Notes: generated by a model from the sequence alone, not told the origin. A DNA stretch of 64,000 bases from Phycisphaerae bacterium (GCA_018052735.1 JAGPMT010000002.1:62001-126000); one strand, 5' to 3'; shown: positions 52,272 to 61,540, counted from the first letter of the stretch. Translations and numbers: made by a program.

Positions 52272-52766
52272 CTAATCTTCCTGTTTGGTACGGCTTTGAC
52301 GGGCCAGCGCAACGGTTCCGGTGCGGACGATATTTTTGATGCCGTAAGGCCGGCACATTTCAATAAAGGCCTCAATTTTGCTTTCGGGTCCGGCTACCTC
52401 TACCATCACATATTTAGGGCCGATATCGACGACTTTGCCGGTAAACATTTCAATCAAAGCCAAGATTTCCGGCCGTTTCTCCGGCGTGCAGGCCACACTC
52501 AGCAGCATCAGATCGCGGGCAACAACATCCTGACCGACAAAGTCCTGAACTTTAACGACCTCAACAATTTTCAAAAGCTGCTTGCGGACTTGTTCGACAA
52601 CTTTGTCGTCGCCGATAATCACAATAGTCATCCGACTCAGCGTTGGGTCGTCTGTGCGGCCTACCGCCAAGGAATCGATATTGAACGCACGCGCCGCAAA
52701 CATCCCTGCCACATGAGCCAAGACGCCCGGCTTATTCAAAACTAAGGCACTCAATATATGCTTCAT
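52272..52766 (-). CDS. ilvN: Acetolactate synthase small (regulatory) subunit
   Basis: A 164-residue ACT-domain protein that binds the large subunit of acetolactate synthase and gives valine feedback control of branched-chain amino acid synthesis. The N-terminal ACT domain has MKHILSALVLNKPGVLAHVA and ARAFNIDSLAVGRTDDPTLS; the C-terminal part has RDLMLLSVACTPEKRPEI and VEVAGPESKIEAFIEM. GGAG precedes ATG 52766. It follows ilvB by 103 bases on the same strand. Confidence 0.95.
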   Translation of the reverse strand: MKHILSALVLNKPGVLAHVAGMFAARAFNIDSLAVGRTDDPTLSRMTIVIIGDDKVVEQVRKQLLKIVEVVKVQDFVGQDVVARDLMLLSVACTPEKRPEILALIEMFTGKVVDIGPKYVMVEVAGPESKIEAFIEMCRPYGIKNIVRTGTVALARQSRTKQED

Positions 52767-52869
52767 TGTATTCTCCAGCAAAGGTTTATTGTCGCAATTC
52801 TAAACATATATAAACAGTTCCGAAAGCGAACCAACTGCGGCTGTTGTCTGCTGTTGGGAAAGCTTCTGC

Positions 52870-54588
52870 TTACGCCATTTCAAAGATGTCCAGACCGTCC
52901 ATTTCGTGCAGCGACTTTCCGGCCGGCACCATCGGCCAGACGTTCTCCTGCCGGTCTACATGGAAATCGACGACGCAGGGACGGGTTTCAGCCAGCATTT
53001 GTTCAACAGCACCGGGAACCTGTTCTTTCTTTTCCACAGTAATACCCACACATCCGAAGGCACGCGCCAGATTGGCGAAGTCCGGATTGACCAGAGAGCT
53101 TTGCGAATACCGTCCGCCATAGAAAAGCTCCTGCCACTGACGAACCATTCCCATATAGCCGTTGTTAATCAGCGCGACCTTAATAGGCAGATTGTACATT
53201 ACAGCCGTTGACAGCTCTGTCAGCGTCATATTGAAGCTGCTGTCGCCGTCAATATCGATAACCAGTTTATCGGGACAGGCAATCTTGACGCCGATGGCGG
53301 CCGGAAGTCCATAACCCATCGTGCCAAGACCGCCGGAGGTAATCAGCTGGCGGGGCCGGCTGAATTTGTAAAACTGGGCAGTCCACATCTGGTGCTGCCC
53401 GACGCCGGTGCAAATTATCGCATCGCCTTTGGTTTGACGATAGATTTCTTCGATGACATACTGCGGTTTGATGACATCGGTTTTACGGTCATAGGTAAAC
53501 GGGTGCTTGGCTTTCCAGGCGGCAATCTGGGCGAACCATTCCTTTCGCTGTTTATATTCCAGTTCGCCGATCATTTCTTCCAGCACCTGTTTGGCGTCCC
53601 CGACGACAGGAATATCCACGTGCAGGTTTTTGCCGATATTAGCCGGATCAACATCAATATGAATGATCTTGGCATGCGGAGCAAAAGTTGCCAGATTGCC
53701 GGTCACGCGATCATCAAACCGCGCCCCAACCGAGATAATCAGGTCCGCATTCTGAACCGCATAGTTGGCATAGGCCGAGCCATGCATTCCGAGCATATCC
53801 AGCGATTCGGGACGGGTCTGGTCATAGGCACCCAACGCCATCAGTGTCATGGTGACGGGAATATTGGCCTTCTGTGCGACTGCCCGGAGAATTTCCGAAG
53901 CGCCCGACAGAATCGCTCCGCCGCCAACGTAAAGTACCGGCTTTTGGGACTGGTTAATAGCTGCCGCGGCCGCACTGATTTGGCGGCTGTGGCCCTTCTG
54001 GCGGTTCTTAAAGCCGGGCAGCTCAATTTCCCCCTTCGGCGGGATAGGACACTGAGCAAGCTGCATATCCACCGGTATATCAATCAACACCGGCCCCGGA
54101 CGCCCTGTTGTGGCGATATAAAAGGCCTCACGAATTGTCTGGGCCAGTGTGTTGGGGTCCTTGACGATCACATTGTGCTTGGTTATCGGTCGGGTAATGC
54201 CGGTGGTATCAGCCTCTTGAAAGGCATCGTTGCCAATCAATGAAGTACGAACCTGACCCGTCAGCGCCACAATAGGAACCGAATCCATCATTGCGGTTGC
54301 CAAGCCGGTAGTTAAATTGGTCGCTCCGGGACCGCTGGTAGCCACAACAACCCCGGGCTTGCCTGTTGCTCGGGCATAAGCATCTGCCATATGGCAGCCG
54401 CCTTGTTCATGACGAGGGATAATAAATCGGATCGGGGCTTCGTAAAGCTTGTCAAACAGCGGCAGAACAACGCCCCCCAAATATCCAAACATTGTATCGA
54501 TGCCCTGCTCCAGCAGCATATCGACAATAACTTGTGAACCAACCTTAATAACTTTACCATCGTCAGATGGAGTGCCGTTTTTACGCAT
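52870..54588 (-). CDS. ilvB: Acetolactate synthase large (catalytic) subunit
   Basis: A 572-residue thiamine diphosphate enzyme that makes acetolactate or acetohydroxybutyrate, the first common step to valine, leucine and isoleucine. The catalytic Glu is in IPRHEQGGCHMADAYAR. The FAD/central domain has NVPVDI-like VLIDIPVDMQLAQC, and the ThDP-binding motif GDSSFNMTLTELSTAVMYN is near residue 445. MRKNGTPSDDGKVIKVG forms a short N-terminal extension; GAGG lies just upstream of ATG 54588. The operon is ilvB-ilvN, ending at a terminator. The strong promoter about 470 bases upstream may feed it through a folded leader. Confidence 0.96.
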   Translation of the reverse strand: MRKNGTPSDDGKVIKVGSQVIVDMLLEQGIDTMFGYLGGVVLPLFDKLYEAPIRFIIPRHEQGGCHMADAYARATGKPGVVVATSGPGATNLTTGLATAMMDSVPIVALTGQVRTSLIGNDAFQEADTTGITRPITKHNVIVKDPNTLAQTIREAFYIATTGRPGPVLIDIPVDMQLAQCPIPPKGEIELPGFKNRQKGHSRQISAAAAAINQSQKPVLYVGGGAILSGASEILRAVAQKANIPVTMTLMALGAYDQTRPESLDMLGMHGSAYANYAVQNADLIISVGARFDDRVTGNLATFAPHAKIIHIDVDPANIGKNLHVDIPVVGDAKQVLEEMIGELEYKQRKEWFAQIAAWKAKHPFTYDRKTDVIKPQYVIEEIYRQTKGDAIICTGVGQHQMWTAQFYKFSRPRQLITSGGLGTMGYGLPAAIGVKIACPDKLVIDIDGDSSFNMTLTELSTAVMYNLPIKVALINNGYMGMVRQWQELFYGGRYSQSSLVNPDFANLARAFGCVGITVEKKEQVPGAVEQMLAETRPCVVDFHVDRQENVWPMVPAGKSLHEMDGLDIFEMA

Positions 54589-54849
54589 TTCGATCTCCTC
54601 AAATATATCTGTTGTACCTATTTTGTCGTCTTTTTTATGAGGTTGAGTGGAAAAAATATGTCAACATATAACTTCAGTCAGAAAGACTATAGCATTCGCC
54701 CGGGAATATCTGAAAATCACATTGAAACCCTGTTTAAGCGGTGTATCGCCAATAACATCGGGTCTGGTTTTGTAATACGCGGGGGTGGGCGCAGAGACAA
54801 CCTGCGGCCAAAGGCAAGTTAGCATAAATGAACTCCAATCCTGTTTAAC
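54589..54849. other. Leader region between ilvB and the 6S-like RNA
   Basis: About 260 bases with no supported gene. A 61-codon plus-strand frame at 54637-54822 has no recognisable product. An 8-bp inverted repeat, CCTGCGGC (54801-54808) with GCCGCAGG (54867-54874), links this region to the adjoining folded segment. Confidence 0.45.
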
Positions 54850-55050
54850 ATTTCGTTATTCCAGTAGCCGCAGGGTCTTAGGGCGATTTCCGACAGGGCC
54901 GACCTGACTGCTCCAAGCAAATCAGACCTTCTTTATCGGGATACGCTGCCCTACTTTCTGCTGCACTCAAACCACAATCTTTACTTGTGCCAGGGACGCA
55001 ATAAGTACTCACTGCGCCAGAGCAAATCACTGACCAAAGCAGCCAGCTTG
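54850..55050 (-). ncRNA. Putative 6S-like structured RNA (ends approximate)
   Basis: A segment of about 200 bases, starting at the predicted transcript start near 55050, has nested pairing typical of a long interrupted hairpin: 54948-54953 with 54879-54884 (TAGGGC/GCCCTA), 54936-54939 with 54890-54893 (CCGA/TCGG), and a terminal hairpin at 54904-54925. From memory, parts resemble E. coli 6S RNA in order: GGGC, CCCGATAAA, GGAGCA, GTCGG, then CCCTAAGACCCTGCGG against CCTTAAAACTGCG. 6S RNA binds the housekeeping polymerase in stationary phase. The 3' end is not defined, and a leader of ilvB is the main alternative. Confidence 0.4.
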
Positions 55051-55056
55051 TTAACT

Positions 55057-55085
55057 ACTATATTCCAGTTTCCCTATTTAGTCAA
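55057..55085 (-). promoter_or_regulatory. Strong sigma-70 promoter upstream of the 6S-like RNA and ilvBN
   Basis: On the minus strand TTGACT (55085-55080) and TATAGT (55062-55057) are separated by exactly 17 bases. Transcription should start near 55050. Confidence 0.7.
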
Positions 55086-55584
55086 GTGTCGATGAAAAAT
55101 TTAATGGATGAATTTTCCAGTTGTTAACGCTTTTCAAAGGGATTGACAGTATTGCCCGACATACAAATAACGTAAAACTGTGTCGATATTGGCGAAATCC
55201 AGCATCTTCTTGGACATTTTTTCTATAGAGCGGCACTCATTTCTTTATTTCCTCTGTGCTGTATGAAGAGATTGCCTAACCAGTTAACAGCAAATTTGCT
55301 CCGACAAAGATGATAAAAAATTTATGAATTTCTTAAAATCAGGTCTGAAAATAGATGAGTTCTCTTATTGAATTATCCAAATTGCAGCACGGTCTCACAT
55401 AAGTTCAAATGGCAAGAAGAAAATGTTTTCGAACTGAAAAAATTTTTTTGTAAAGTTTGTCCCGGAAATAGTCGATACAATTCTTTCCGGTTTGGTTATT
55501 TATGGCATTAAAAAAAGCCAAAAGCAGTTATTATCGGACATAAACTTCGTCCTTACGCATAAAAATATAGCACGGAGGTGCTGA
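55086..55584. other. Intergenic region upstream of the FliA-like sigma gene
   Basis: About 500 AT-rich bases with several A/T runs and no supported gene or recognised RNA. The only firm element is the AGGAGGTG-like ribosome site (CGGAGGTG, 55573-55580) for the next gene. Confidence 0.5.
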
Positions 55585-56361
55585 TTGAAAAGCCCAGACC
55601 AGAAGAGGATTCAGCAGGTATGGGACCATTTTCTACAATATCATGACGATGTATCCCGCAATATCCTTTTAGAACATTACCTTGATTTGGTCAAATACAC
55701 CGCCCAGAGGCTTAGTACCCGATTTCCCAAAAGCATAGATTTGGCAGACCTTTATAGTGCGGGAATACTTGGCTTAATTGACGCAATTTCCAAATTCAAT
55801 CCATCCAGAAATATCAAATTTGAGACTTACTGTGTACGGCGGATTAAAGGGGCAATTCTGGATGATATTCGCAGGAATGACCAATTATCGCGTCTGGTGC
55901 GCGCTCGAGCCCAGCAGCTCCAAAAAGTAAACCAGCAGCTCCAAACTCTTTACGGCCGTATGCCGACTGATGAAGAATTAGCCGCTGCGCTCGGATTAAA
56001 TAAAAAAGCGTTTTATGAGCTTCTTCGGGATGCCAACGCAGGCTGTCTGATTTCTCTGAATGCTGGTTTTTCCTCTGCGGAAGGGGATGAGACATTCGGG
56101 GAATTGAGTATTTATGCCAACCAGAAAAGTCAGGATCCATTTCTGGAAATACAAAAGCGGGATTTAAGGGAATTTCTATTCAAAGGTTTTTCCTCTGAGG
56201 AACGGATAATTTTGAAGCTGTATTATTTAGAGGAAATGACAATGAAAGAAATTGGAAAAACACTGGGTATTTCTGAATCCCGCGTCTGCCAGATTCATTC
56301 ATCGGTTATCGCCCGTCTGAGGGCACGTTTCAACCAATATATGCAGGTTTTTACGGTCTAA
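55585..56361 (+). CDS. FliA/WhiG-type sigma factor
   Basis: A 258-residue group 3 sigma-70 factor. Region 2 has NILLEHYLDLVKYTAQRLST, DLADLYSAGILGLIDAISKF and KFETYCVRRIKGAILDDIRR. Region 3 has MPTDEELAAALGLN and region 4 has EERIILKLYYLEEMTMKEIG then KTLGISESRVCQIHSS. FliA homologues control flagellar genes and WhiG controls spore development; no such genes are in this window, so the regulon is unknown. Translation starts at TTG 55585, five bases after a near-perfect ribosome site; no ATG is available near it. No anti-sigma gene is adjacent. Confidence 0.93.
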   Translation: MKSPDQKRIQQVWDHFLQYHDDVSRNILLEHYLDLVKYTAQRLSTRFPKSIDLADLYSAGILGLIDAISKFNPSRNIKFETYCVRRIKGAILDDIRRNDQLSRLVRARAQQLQKVNQQLQTLYGRMPTDEELAAALGLNKKAFYELLRDANAGCLISLNAGFSSAEGDETFGELSIYANQKSQDPFLEIQKRDLREFLFKGFSSEERIILKLYYLEEMTMKEIGKTLGISESRVCQIHSSVIARLRARFNQYMQVFTV

Positions 56362-56510
56362 AATCCAGCGTAAACGCCGGTTAAGGCCAAGTCCGTTTTT
56401 TAATGCCTATCGGGTCTTATTTACCGCCGCGTTTATTGACAGAATGGATTTTTAGGCGTACCATACACACATAAAGAAACAGAAACCGGGATTCTATTAT
56501 GGGAGTTTCT

Positions 56511-57890
56511 ATGGATTCAAGTATATTTAAGGCCTATGATATTCGGGGGCTTTACGGCGAACAGCTTGATGAGCAGGCCGCTTGGAAAATCGGTCATGCA
56601 ACGGCCCAGTTCCTGCGCTCGATGGTGCACGGCTACAATCGCGGCTTGGCCAACGCCCAGAGCATCTGTGTCGGCCGGGATATGCGAACCCACAGCCCCT
56701 CGCTGGCCAAGTCTCTTATTGAAGGGATGAACGCCGCCGGAGCCAATGTGATTGATATTGGAATGATTGATACCCCCCAGATGTATTTTGCCATCAATCA
56801 CCTCGGCGTCTGCGGCGGGGTGCAGGTAACGGCCAGCCATAATCCTGCTGCCTATAACGGATTTAAGATTTCCGGCCAGATGGCCCGTCCTATCGGTGCT
56901 GATACCGGTCTTAACGACATCAAACATATTGCCACAGCTCTGCTGCATACTTTAGGCCGCCCTAACGGCTCGGTCGAACACTGCGACCTGACCGAAGAAT
57001 ACAAGCGGCATGTCCTGAAGTTTCTGGATTCCAAGCATCGGCCGCTTAAAATGATTATCGATGCCAGCAACGGCATGGCCGGCAAAATGGTCCCGCTGAT
57101 TTTCGGCCAGCTGCCGAATCTGGATGTAACGGTATTAAACAAAGAATGCACGGGCACGTTCAAGCACGATCCCAATCCGCTCATAGAAGCCAATCTGCGG
57201 GAACTCAAAGAAACGGTTCAAAAGCAGAATGCAGATTTCGGCGTTTGCTTTGACGGTGATGCCGACCGGCTGGTGATGGTGGATGAAAAAGGACAGCCCG
57301 TTCCATGCGACATTATGACGGCCTTGATGGTACCGTATTTTCTGAAAAAAAATCCCGGCTCAACTATTGTCTATGATCTTCGCAGCAGCCATGTTGTGCA
57401 GGAAGAGATACTCAAGTACGGCGGTATCCCCCGGCGGGAACGGGTCGGCCATGCGTTTATGAAAAAAACCCTGCGCGACAGCCATGCCTGCTTCGGCGGC
57501 GAATTGAGCGGTCATTTCTACTACCGCGATAATTTCTACGCCGATTCGGGAATGATTACGCTGGTGCATCTGATCAATATCCTCGGCGCTACCTCGCAGC
57601 CAGCCAGCGAGATGATTGCCCCGCTCAAACGTTTCTATTCCAGCGGCGAAGTCAATTTTGAGGTGGAGGACAAAGCCGGCATGATGAAGGAGCTGGCACG
57701 CAAATTCGGTCAGGGTCAGGTTGATGACTTGGATGGGATTACTGTGCAGTTTAAGGATTGGTGGTTTAATGTGCGGCCGTCCAATACGGAACCGCTTCTG
57801 CGGCTTAATGTAGAGGCCAAAACTCCCGAACTGCTGGAAGAAAAATTCGCACAGCTCAAGTCTATACTCGGCCAGCCGGTCGCCCATTGA
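56511..57890 (+). CDS. Phosphomannomutase/phosphoglucomutase
   Basis: A 459-residue alpha-D-phosphohexomutase of the ManB/AlgC group that moves phosphate between C1 and C6 of mannose or glucose. The catalytic phosphoserine is in VQVTASHNPAAYNGFKISG, the metal loop in DGDADRLVM, the sugar-binding loop in GGELSGHFYY and the phosphate loop in RPSNTEPLLRLNVEA. The product feeds GDP-mannose and surface polysaccharide synthesis. MDSSIFKAYDIRG at 56511 matches relatives; an in-frame ATG at 56499 is possible. It is followed by the GH99-like gene on the same strand. Confidence 0.94.
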   Translation: MDSSIFKAYDIRGLYGEQLDEQAAWKIGHATAQFLRSMVHGYNRGLANAQSICVGRDMRTHSPSLAKSLIEGMNAAGANVIDIGMIDTPQMYFAINHLGVCGGVQVTASHNPAAYNGFKISGQMARPIGADTGLNDIKHIATALLHTLGRPNGSVEHCDLTEEYKRHVLKFLDSKHRPLKMIIDASNGMAGKMVPLIFGQLPNLDVTVLNKECTGTFKHDPNPLIEANLRELKETVQKQNADFGVCFDGDADRLVMVDEKGQPVPCDIMTALMVPYFLKKNPGSTIVYDLRSSHVVQEEILKYGGIPRRERVGHAFMKKTLRDSHACFGGELSGHFYYRDNFYADSGMITLVHLINILGATSQPASEMIAPLKRFYSSGEVNFEVEDKAGMMKELARKFGQGQVDDLDGITVQFKDWWFNVRPSNTEPLLRLNVEAKTPELLEEKFAQLKSILGQPVAH

Positions 57891-58060
57891 CTTTGGAGTT
57901 CCTAATTGCATCGGCCCAACTGCTCCAATGCTGCATAAGGATTTTTTGCTCCAATAGCAAAAAGTCGTCTGTTTCTATCTGCACAAGTGTTGCGGCCGAA
58001 AAAGATAAGATCTCTGTGCAAAGGGGGGCAGAGAAAGTACCGCCCCCGCAGGAGAAGACA

Positions 58061-59245
58061 ATGAAATCGATGCAGTGGTATGTTGTCGAGAAAAGGCAGA
58101 TGGTAGCGGTTTTTCTGTTTCTGATTGTTGCAGCAGTTTATGGAGTTGGGCAGCCGGCAAATGGTGAACAGATGCAGCACTTTTCAAACAAAGTACAGGT
58201 AGGGGCCTATTATTACCCTTGGTATCATGCCGCTTCCGATGAGCGCAAAGGCCAGTGGAGCCATGTAATGCGGCTGCATCTGAATCCGCCCCAGCGCCCG
58301 CGATGCGGCCTGTATGACTCTGCCGACCCGAATGTGATACGGGACCATATCGCCCAGAGTATGCAGGCCGGTCTGGACTTCTGGGCTGTAAGTTGGTGGG
58401 GGCCGCAGAGTCTCACGGATAATGTTTTCAAAGATGCTGTTCTGAAGCATCCCGAGGCTGGAAAACTGAAATATGCCGTTCTTTACGAGAGCACCGGCCG
58501 ATTGGGCAGTTTTTCCAAGCCATCTTACCGCAATTGGATAAGTGATCTGAAATATATCAAAGAGACTTATTTTAACAATCCCTGCTATCTGACCATCGAC
58601 GGCCGTCCTGTGGTATTCTTTTATCTAAGCCGGGAATATTTCAGAAATAAAGGACAGGAAGCACTGGCCCAGATGCGAAAGGAAATTCCCGAACTGTATC
58701 TGATAGGGGACGATGTTTTTTTTGCCGGCGGGGCGTCGGAGGAGTACAAACCCGAATGGGCCGCCAATTTCGATGCTGTAACAGTCTATGATGTATACGG
58801 TCAATCGATTGGCCGATACGGCAATACACAGAAGGCCGTAGAAATCTTAGCTGCCAATTACCGGCAGGCCAAGCAGGCTGCTAACAGTGTTGGCGTCGGA
58901 TTTGTGCCGACGATTGCGCCGGGATATAACGATACCGCTGTTCGCAAAGGGCATCCCGGCAGGGCACGCTATTTTGCTGATGCGGATGACTGCAAAGAAG
59001 GAGAAGTTTTCCGACAGATGATTCGCAAAGCAGCGCTACCGAATGCTGATGTTCGATGCGGCCGCATCATAATGATTACCAGTTTTAACGAATGGTTTGA
59101 AGACAGTCAGATTGAAGCTACTGCAGGCATACAGCCCGAGACTGCCGCGGATGATTCACCGGATGGCAAAACCTATACAGGCGGAAGTGTATATCGCGAT
59201 TACGGTACGCTGTATCTGGATATTTTAAGAGAAGAAATAAAGTAA
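58061..59245 (+). CDS. Exported glycoside hydrolase family 99-like protein
   Basis: A 394-residue secreted protein with a hydrophobic N-terminus (MVAVFLFLIVAAVYGVG) and a GH99/GH71-like TIM barrel. Family features are VGAYYYPWYHAASD, SMQAGLDFWAVSWWGPQS, LTIDGRPVVFFYLSREY, NFDAVTVYDVYGQS and ITSFNEWFEDSQIEATAG, where acidic residues near the C-terminal strand ends should be catalytic. GH99 enzymes cleave alpha-mannan internally; the exact substrate here is open. AGGAG precedes ATG 58061, and the frame is open from 57887. The phosphomannomutase gene upstream may be coincidentally mannose-related. Confidence 0.85.
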   Translation: MKSMQWYVVEKRQMVAVFLFLIVAAVYGVGQPANGEQMQHFSNKVQVGAYYYPWYHAASDERKGQWSHVMRLHLNPPQRPRCGLYDSADPNVIRDHIAQSMQAGLDFWAVSWWGPQSLTDNVFKDAVLKHPEAGKLKYAVLYESTGRLGSFSKPSYRNWISDLKYIKETYFNNPCYLTIDGRPVVFFYLSREYFRNKGQEALAQMRKEIPELYLIGDDVFFAGGASEEYKPEWAANFDAVTVYDVYGQSIGRYGNTQKAVEILAANYRQAKQAANSVGVGFVPTIAPGYNDTAVRKGHPGRARYFADADDCKEGEVFRQMIRKAALPNADVRCGRIIMITSFNEWFEDSQIEATAGIQPETAADDSPDGKTYTGGSVYRDYGTLYLDILREEIK

Positions 59246-59665
59246 TACTTTCTGCTGCCAATACTGTCAGCATGCCGATGGAACGTTACTGTCCATAAAA
59301 TAGAACCTGCTTTTCGAGAACGGCCCGGATCTTGTTTTTGCTCGATTTCAGCAATTAATAGAATTTAGCTCGTGGTTGCGTAAAAAGCATTCGCAGATGA
59401 TATACCTGCATCGTGTTTTAACTGTTGTTTCTTGCTGACAGCAAAGCGATTTTTCGGATCATTTGAATGATAGCAATACGCTTGATTTTGATGATTTCTA
59501 ATTATTTCCTGCCGGATAGCTGGATTTATGAGCCGATAACTGACTATAGGAATTGAATCCCTGTCTTCGGGAATAACAATGGCAACATTGGGTCAGAAAA
59601 CACAAGAAAACTACTTCCCTCCCCTGAGACGGTCTTTTACGATTAAGCAGTCCGTGCCTGGCCGA
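59246..59665. other. Intergenic region between GH99-like and DUF4174 genes
   Basis: About 420 bases with no gene, RNA or clear terminator recognised. The plus-strand frame at 59579-59914 is antisense to the DUF4174 gene and is not called. Confidence 0.5.
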
Positions 59666-60043
59666 TTAAAATGCCGATTCCATTTTTATCGGTTCGTTCT
59701 CGACCCTCATGATGACTTCTTCGCAGGACACGCACGATTCGGCACGGAGCTTAATGTTGGAATCTTTTCCGACCAGTACAACCTTGAACTGCCCGGGCAG
59801 TATATTGTAATCCCTCCGCAATTCATGGCTGTTTTCCGGATGCAGTTCGTCAGAACCCACATGGCCGGGTTCGTGTTCAAACACCTCAGCAATTACAACA
59901 TTGTGACCTTCTAGGGTCCGCTGACGCTCAGCCAACGTTTCCATCTGGATTTGATAAAGATGATCTTGCCGGGATGGGGAGAACACAAAAAGAAATGTCG
60001 GTCCGTCTTGTACCCGATTTGATTGGAACGTTTGTGCTGCCAT
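59666..60043 (-). CDS. DUF4174 domain protein
   Basis: A 125-residue protein of the DUF4174 family, related to thioredoxin-like folds. Features are TFLFVFSPSRQDHLYQIQME, NVVIAEVFEHEPG, LRRDYNILPGQFKVVLVGKD and the C-terminal EVIMRVENEPIKM. Function is unknown; the family is thought to act in the periplasm in proteobacteria, but no signal peptide is visible here. Two cysteines (ESCVSCEE) occur near the end, unlike a classical thioredoxin site. AAGGAG lies just before ATG 60043. Confidence 0.82.
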   Translation of the reverse strand: MAAQTFQSNRVQDGPTFLFVFSPSRQDHLYQIQMETLAERQRTLEGHNVVIAEVFEHEPGHVGSDELHPENSHELRRDYNILPGQFKVVLVGKDSNIKLRAESCVSCEEVIMRVENEPIKMESAF

Positions 60044-60390
60044 GCTCCGCTCCTTAATTTGTACCTTTTTAATATTAAGTACCTATACGAAGCAAGTCAA
60101 TAAAAAGATTGATATTTTCGGACTAAATTTTAAAAGTTATAAGATTTATTATGTCGTATATCTGTTATAGGGAAATGATTATATATTGAATTCAGAAACA
60201 GGCCTAACCATATCTTGATACATAAGTGCCTGTTTCAGTTTTATATGTGAAATATCAGATATCATAATGCCTGTAAATGTTAAAAAATTTTTTATTTAAA
60301 TAATAGTATACCTATAATATACTATATAAAAAAGACGATCGCTTATAGAAGAAAAACTATACATATAATAACCTGTATATAGAGATAAAT
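60044..60390. other. AT-rich non-coding region
   Basis: About 350 bases, very rich in A and T compared with the flanking genes, with no supported gene. A 9-bp inverted repeat, GAAACAGGC (60195-60203) with GCCTGTTTC (60228-60236), could form a hairpin with a 24-base loop. The region may hold regulatory sites or a small RNA. Confidence 0.4.
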
Positions 60391-60414
60391 ACGGCTATAT
60401 AAACGGCTATATAA
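60391..60414. repeat. Tandem 12-base direct repeat
   Basis: ACGGCTATATAA occurs twice in direct succession, 17 bases downstream of the sigma-54 activator stop codon. Each copy holds a TATA element. Its role is unknown. Confidence 0.7.
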
Positions 60415-60431
60415 TTAGGGAGTGGGAAAAT

Positions 60432-61421
60432 CTATTTCCAAGTGGGCTCAAGCCCAAATTCTTTGACCAACCGCGAAAGCTTGCGATGGTCGATCTTAAG
60501 CAATCTTGCGGCGGCCATCTTTCGGCCACCTGCTTTCTGCAAGGCTTTGATGACCATCCTTTTGCGGATTTGGTCGAAAGCGGTAAATTCCGGATCTTGA
60601 GAGTCCGCAGTCAGAAAATCTCCAGTCAAGATGTCGATAGGCAAATATTCCGGCTCAATAACTGGGCTCCGGCATGCAATATGAGCATATTCTATGGCAT
60701 TGGCTAGTTCTCGAATATTTCCCGGCCAATGATAATCCATCAGGATTTTCAATGCCTGCTCAGAGAGCCGCTTGACCGGCTCGTCATAAAGTTCGGCCTG
60801 TTTCTGAAGAAAATGATTAGCCAGAAGCGGAATATCTTCTTTCCGCTGGCATAAAGGTGAAAGCTCGATTTTGAATACGTTAAGGCGAAAATACAAGTCG
60901 ACCCTAAAGGTTCCCTGACGAACCATTTCTTTAAGGTCACGGTTAGTGGCACAGATAATGCGAACATCTACAGGGTAGCTCTGCGTTGATCCAACCGGCG
61001 TTACCCTTGATTCCTGCAAAACCCGCAACAGTTTGGCTTGCAAATCTGGTTCCAATTCGCTGATTTCGTCGAGAAAAAGGGTTCCGCGGTCAGCCGCTCT
61101 GAAGAAACCGAGGGTATCGCTGACTGCACCGGTAAAGGCCCCTTTAACATGACCAAACAACTGGCTTTCAAAAATGGATCCGCTCAAAGCCGTGCAGTCA
61201 ACAGGAACAAATACATTATTTGCCCTCCGGCTGTGAAGATGAATCTGACGCGCAGTCATTTCTTTGCCTGTGCCGGTTGGGCCATGTATAATTACGCAGC
61301 AATTCCGCGGTGCCACAATACGAACGGTTTCCATAACCGATTGAAACGCAACAGATCGTCCAACTGCAGAATACCGCCTCGGTGTATTCGCGTAGCCTGT
61401 ATCTTTTGAAATCAATTTCAT
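60432..61421 (-). CDS. Sigma-54-dependent transcription activator without a sensor domain
   Basis: A 329-residue protein made of an AAA+ domain and a Fis-type DNA-binding domain. Walker A is GPTGTGKEM, the sigma-54 contact loop is GAFTGA, and Walker B is GTLFLDEIS; the arginine finger region is FRVDLYFRLNVF and sensor II is WPGNIRELANA. The C-terminus has GGRKMAAARLLKIDHRKLSR. No receiver, PAS or GAF domain precedes it, so control must come from a partner protein or expression level. ATG 61421 is preferred; the frame runs to 61469. It is 221 bases downstream of the PAS-LuxR gene on the same strand, but has its own promoter. Confidence 0.93.
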   Translation of the reverse strand: MKLISKDTGYANTPRRYSAVGRSVAFQSVMETVRIVAPRNCCVIIHGPTGTGKEMTARQIHLHSRRANNVFVPVDCTALSGSIFESQLFGHVKGAFTGAVSDTLGFFRAADRGTLFLDEISELEPDLQAKLLRVLQESRVTPVGSTQSYPVDVRIICATNRDLKEMVRQGTFRVDLYFRLNVFKIELSPLCQRKEDIPLLANHFLQKQAELYDEPVKRLSEQALKILMDYHWPGNIRELANAIEYAHIACRSPVIEPEYLPIDILTGDFLTADSQDPEFTAFDQIRKRMVIKALQKAGGRKMAAARLLKIDHRKLSRLVKEFGLEPTWK

Positions 61422-61540
61422 CTCCCTTCTGCCAAATACCCAAAACACTCTCCGTCCGGCAGTAATCACTGGCTGAAGTGTGATTAGATGAAGTGGATTC
61501 CTTCCTCACTCTCTCTCCATCTCCCACTGCCTATCCCACA

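Noticed and set aside
54637-54822. 61-codon plus-strand frame upstream of ilvB
   Set aside because: No recognisable product and no ribosome site; it lies within a region better explained as leader or structured RNA.
54850-55050. tmRNA, RNase P RNA or SRP RNA in the structured region
   Set aside because: None of their signature sequences is present on either strand (no TTCGA T-loop with acceptor, no GAAAGTCCGGGC block, no GGAAGGAAGCAGC block).
55057-55085. Sigma-54 type promoters near the activator and elsewhere
   Set aside because: No TGGCAC-N5-TTGC match was found in the intergenic regions inspected; the promoters seen are of the sigma-70 type.
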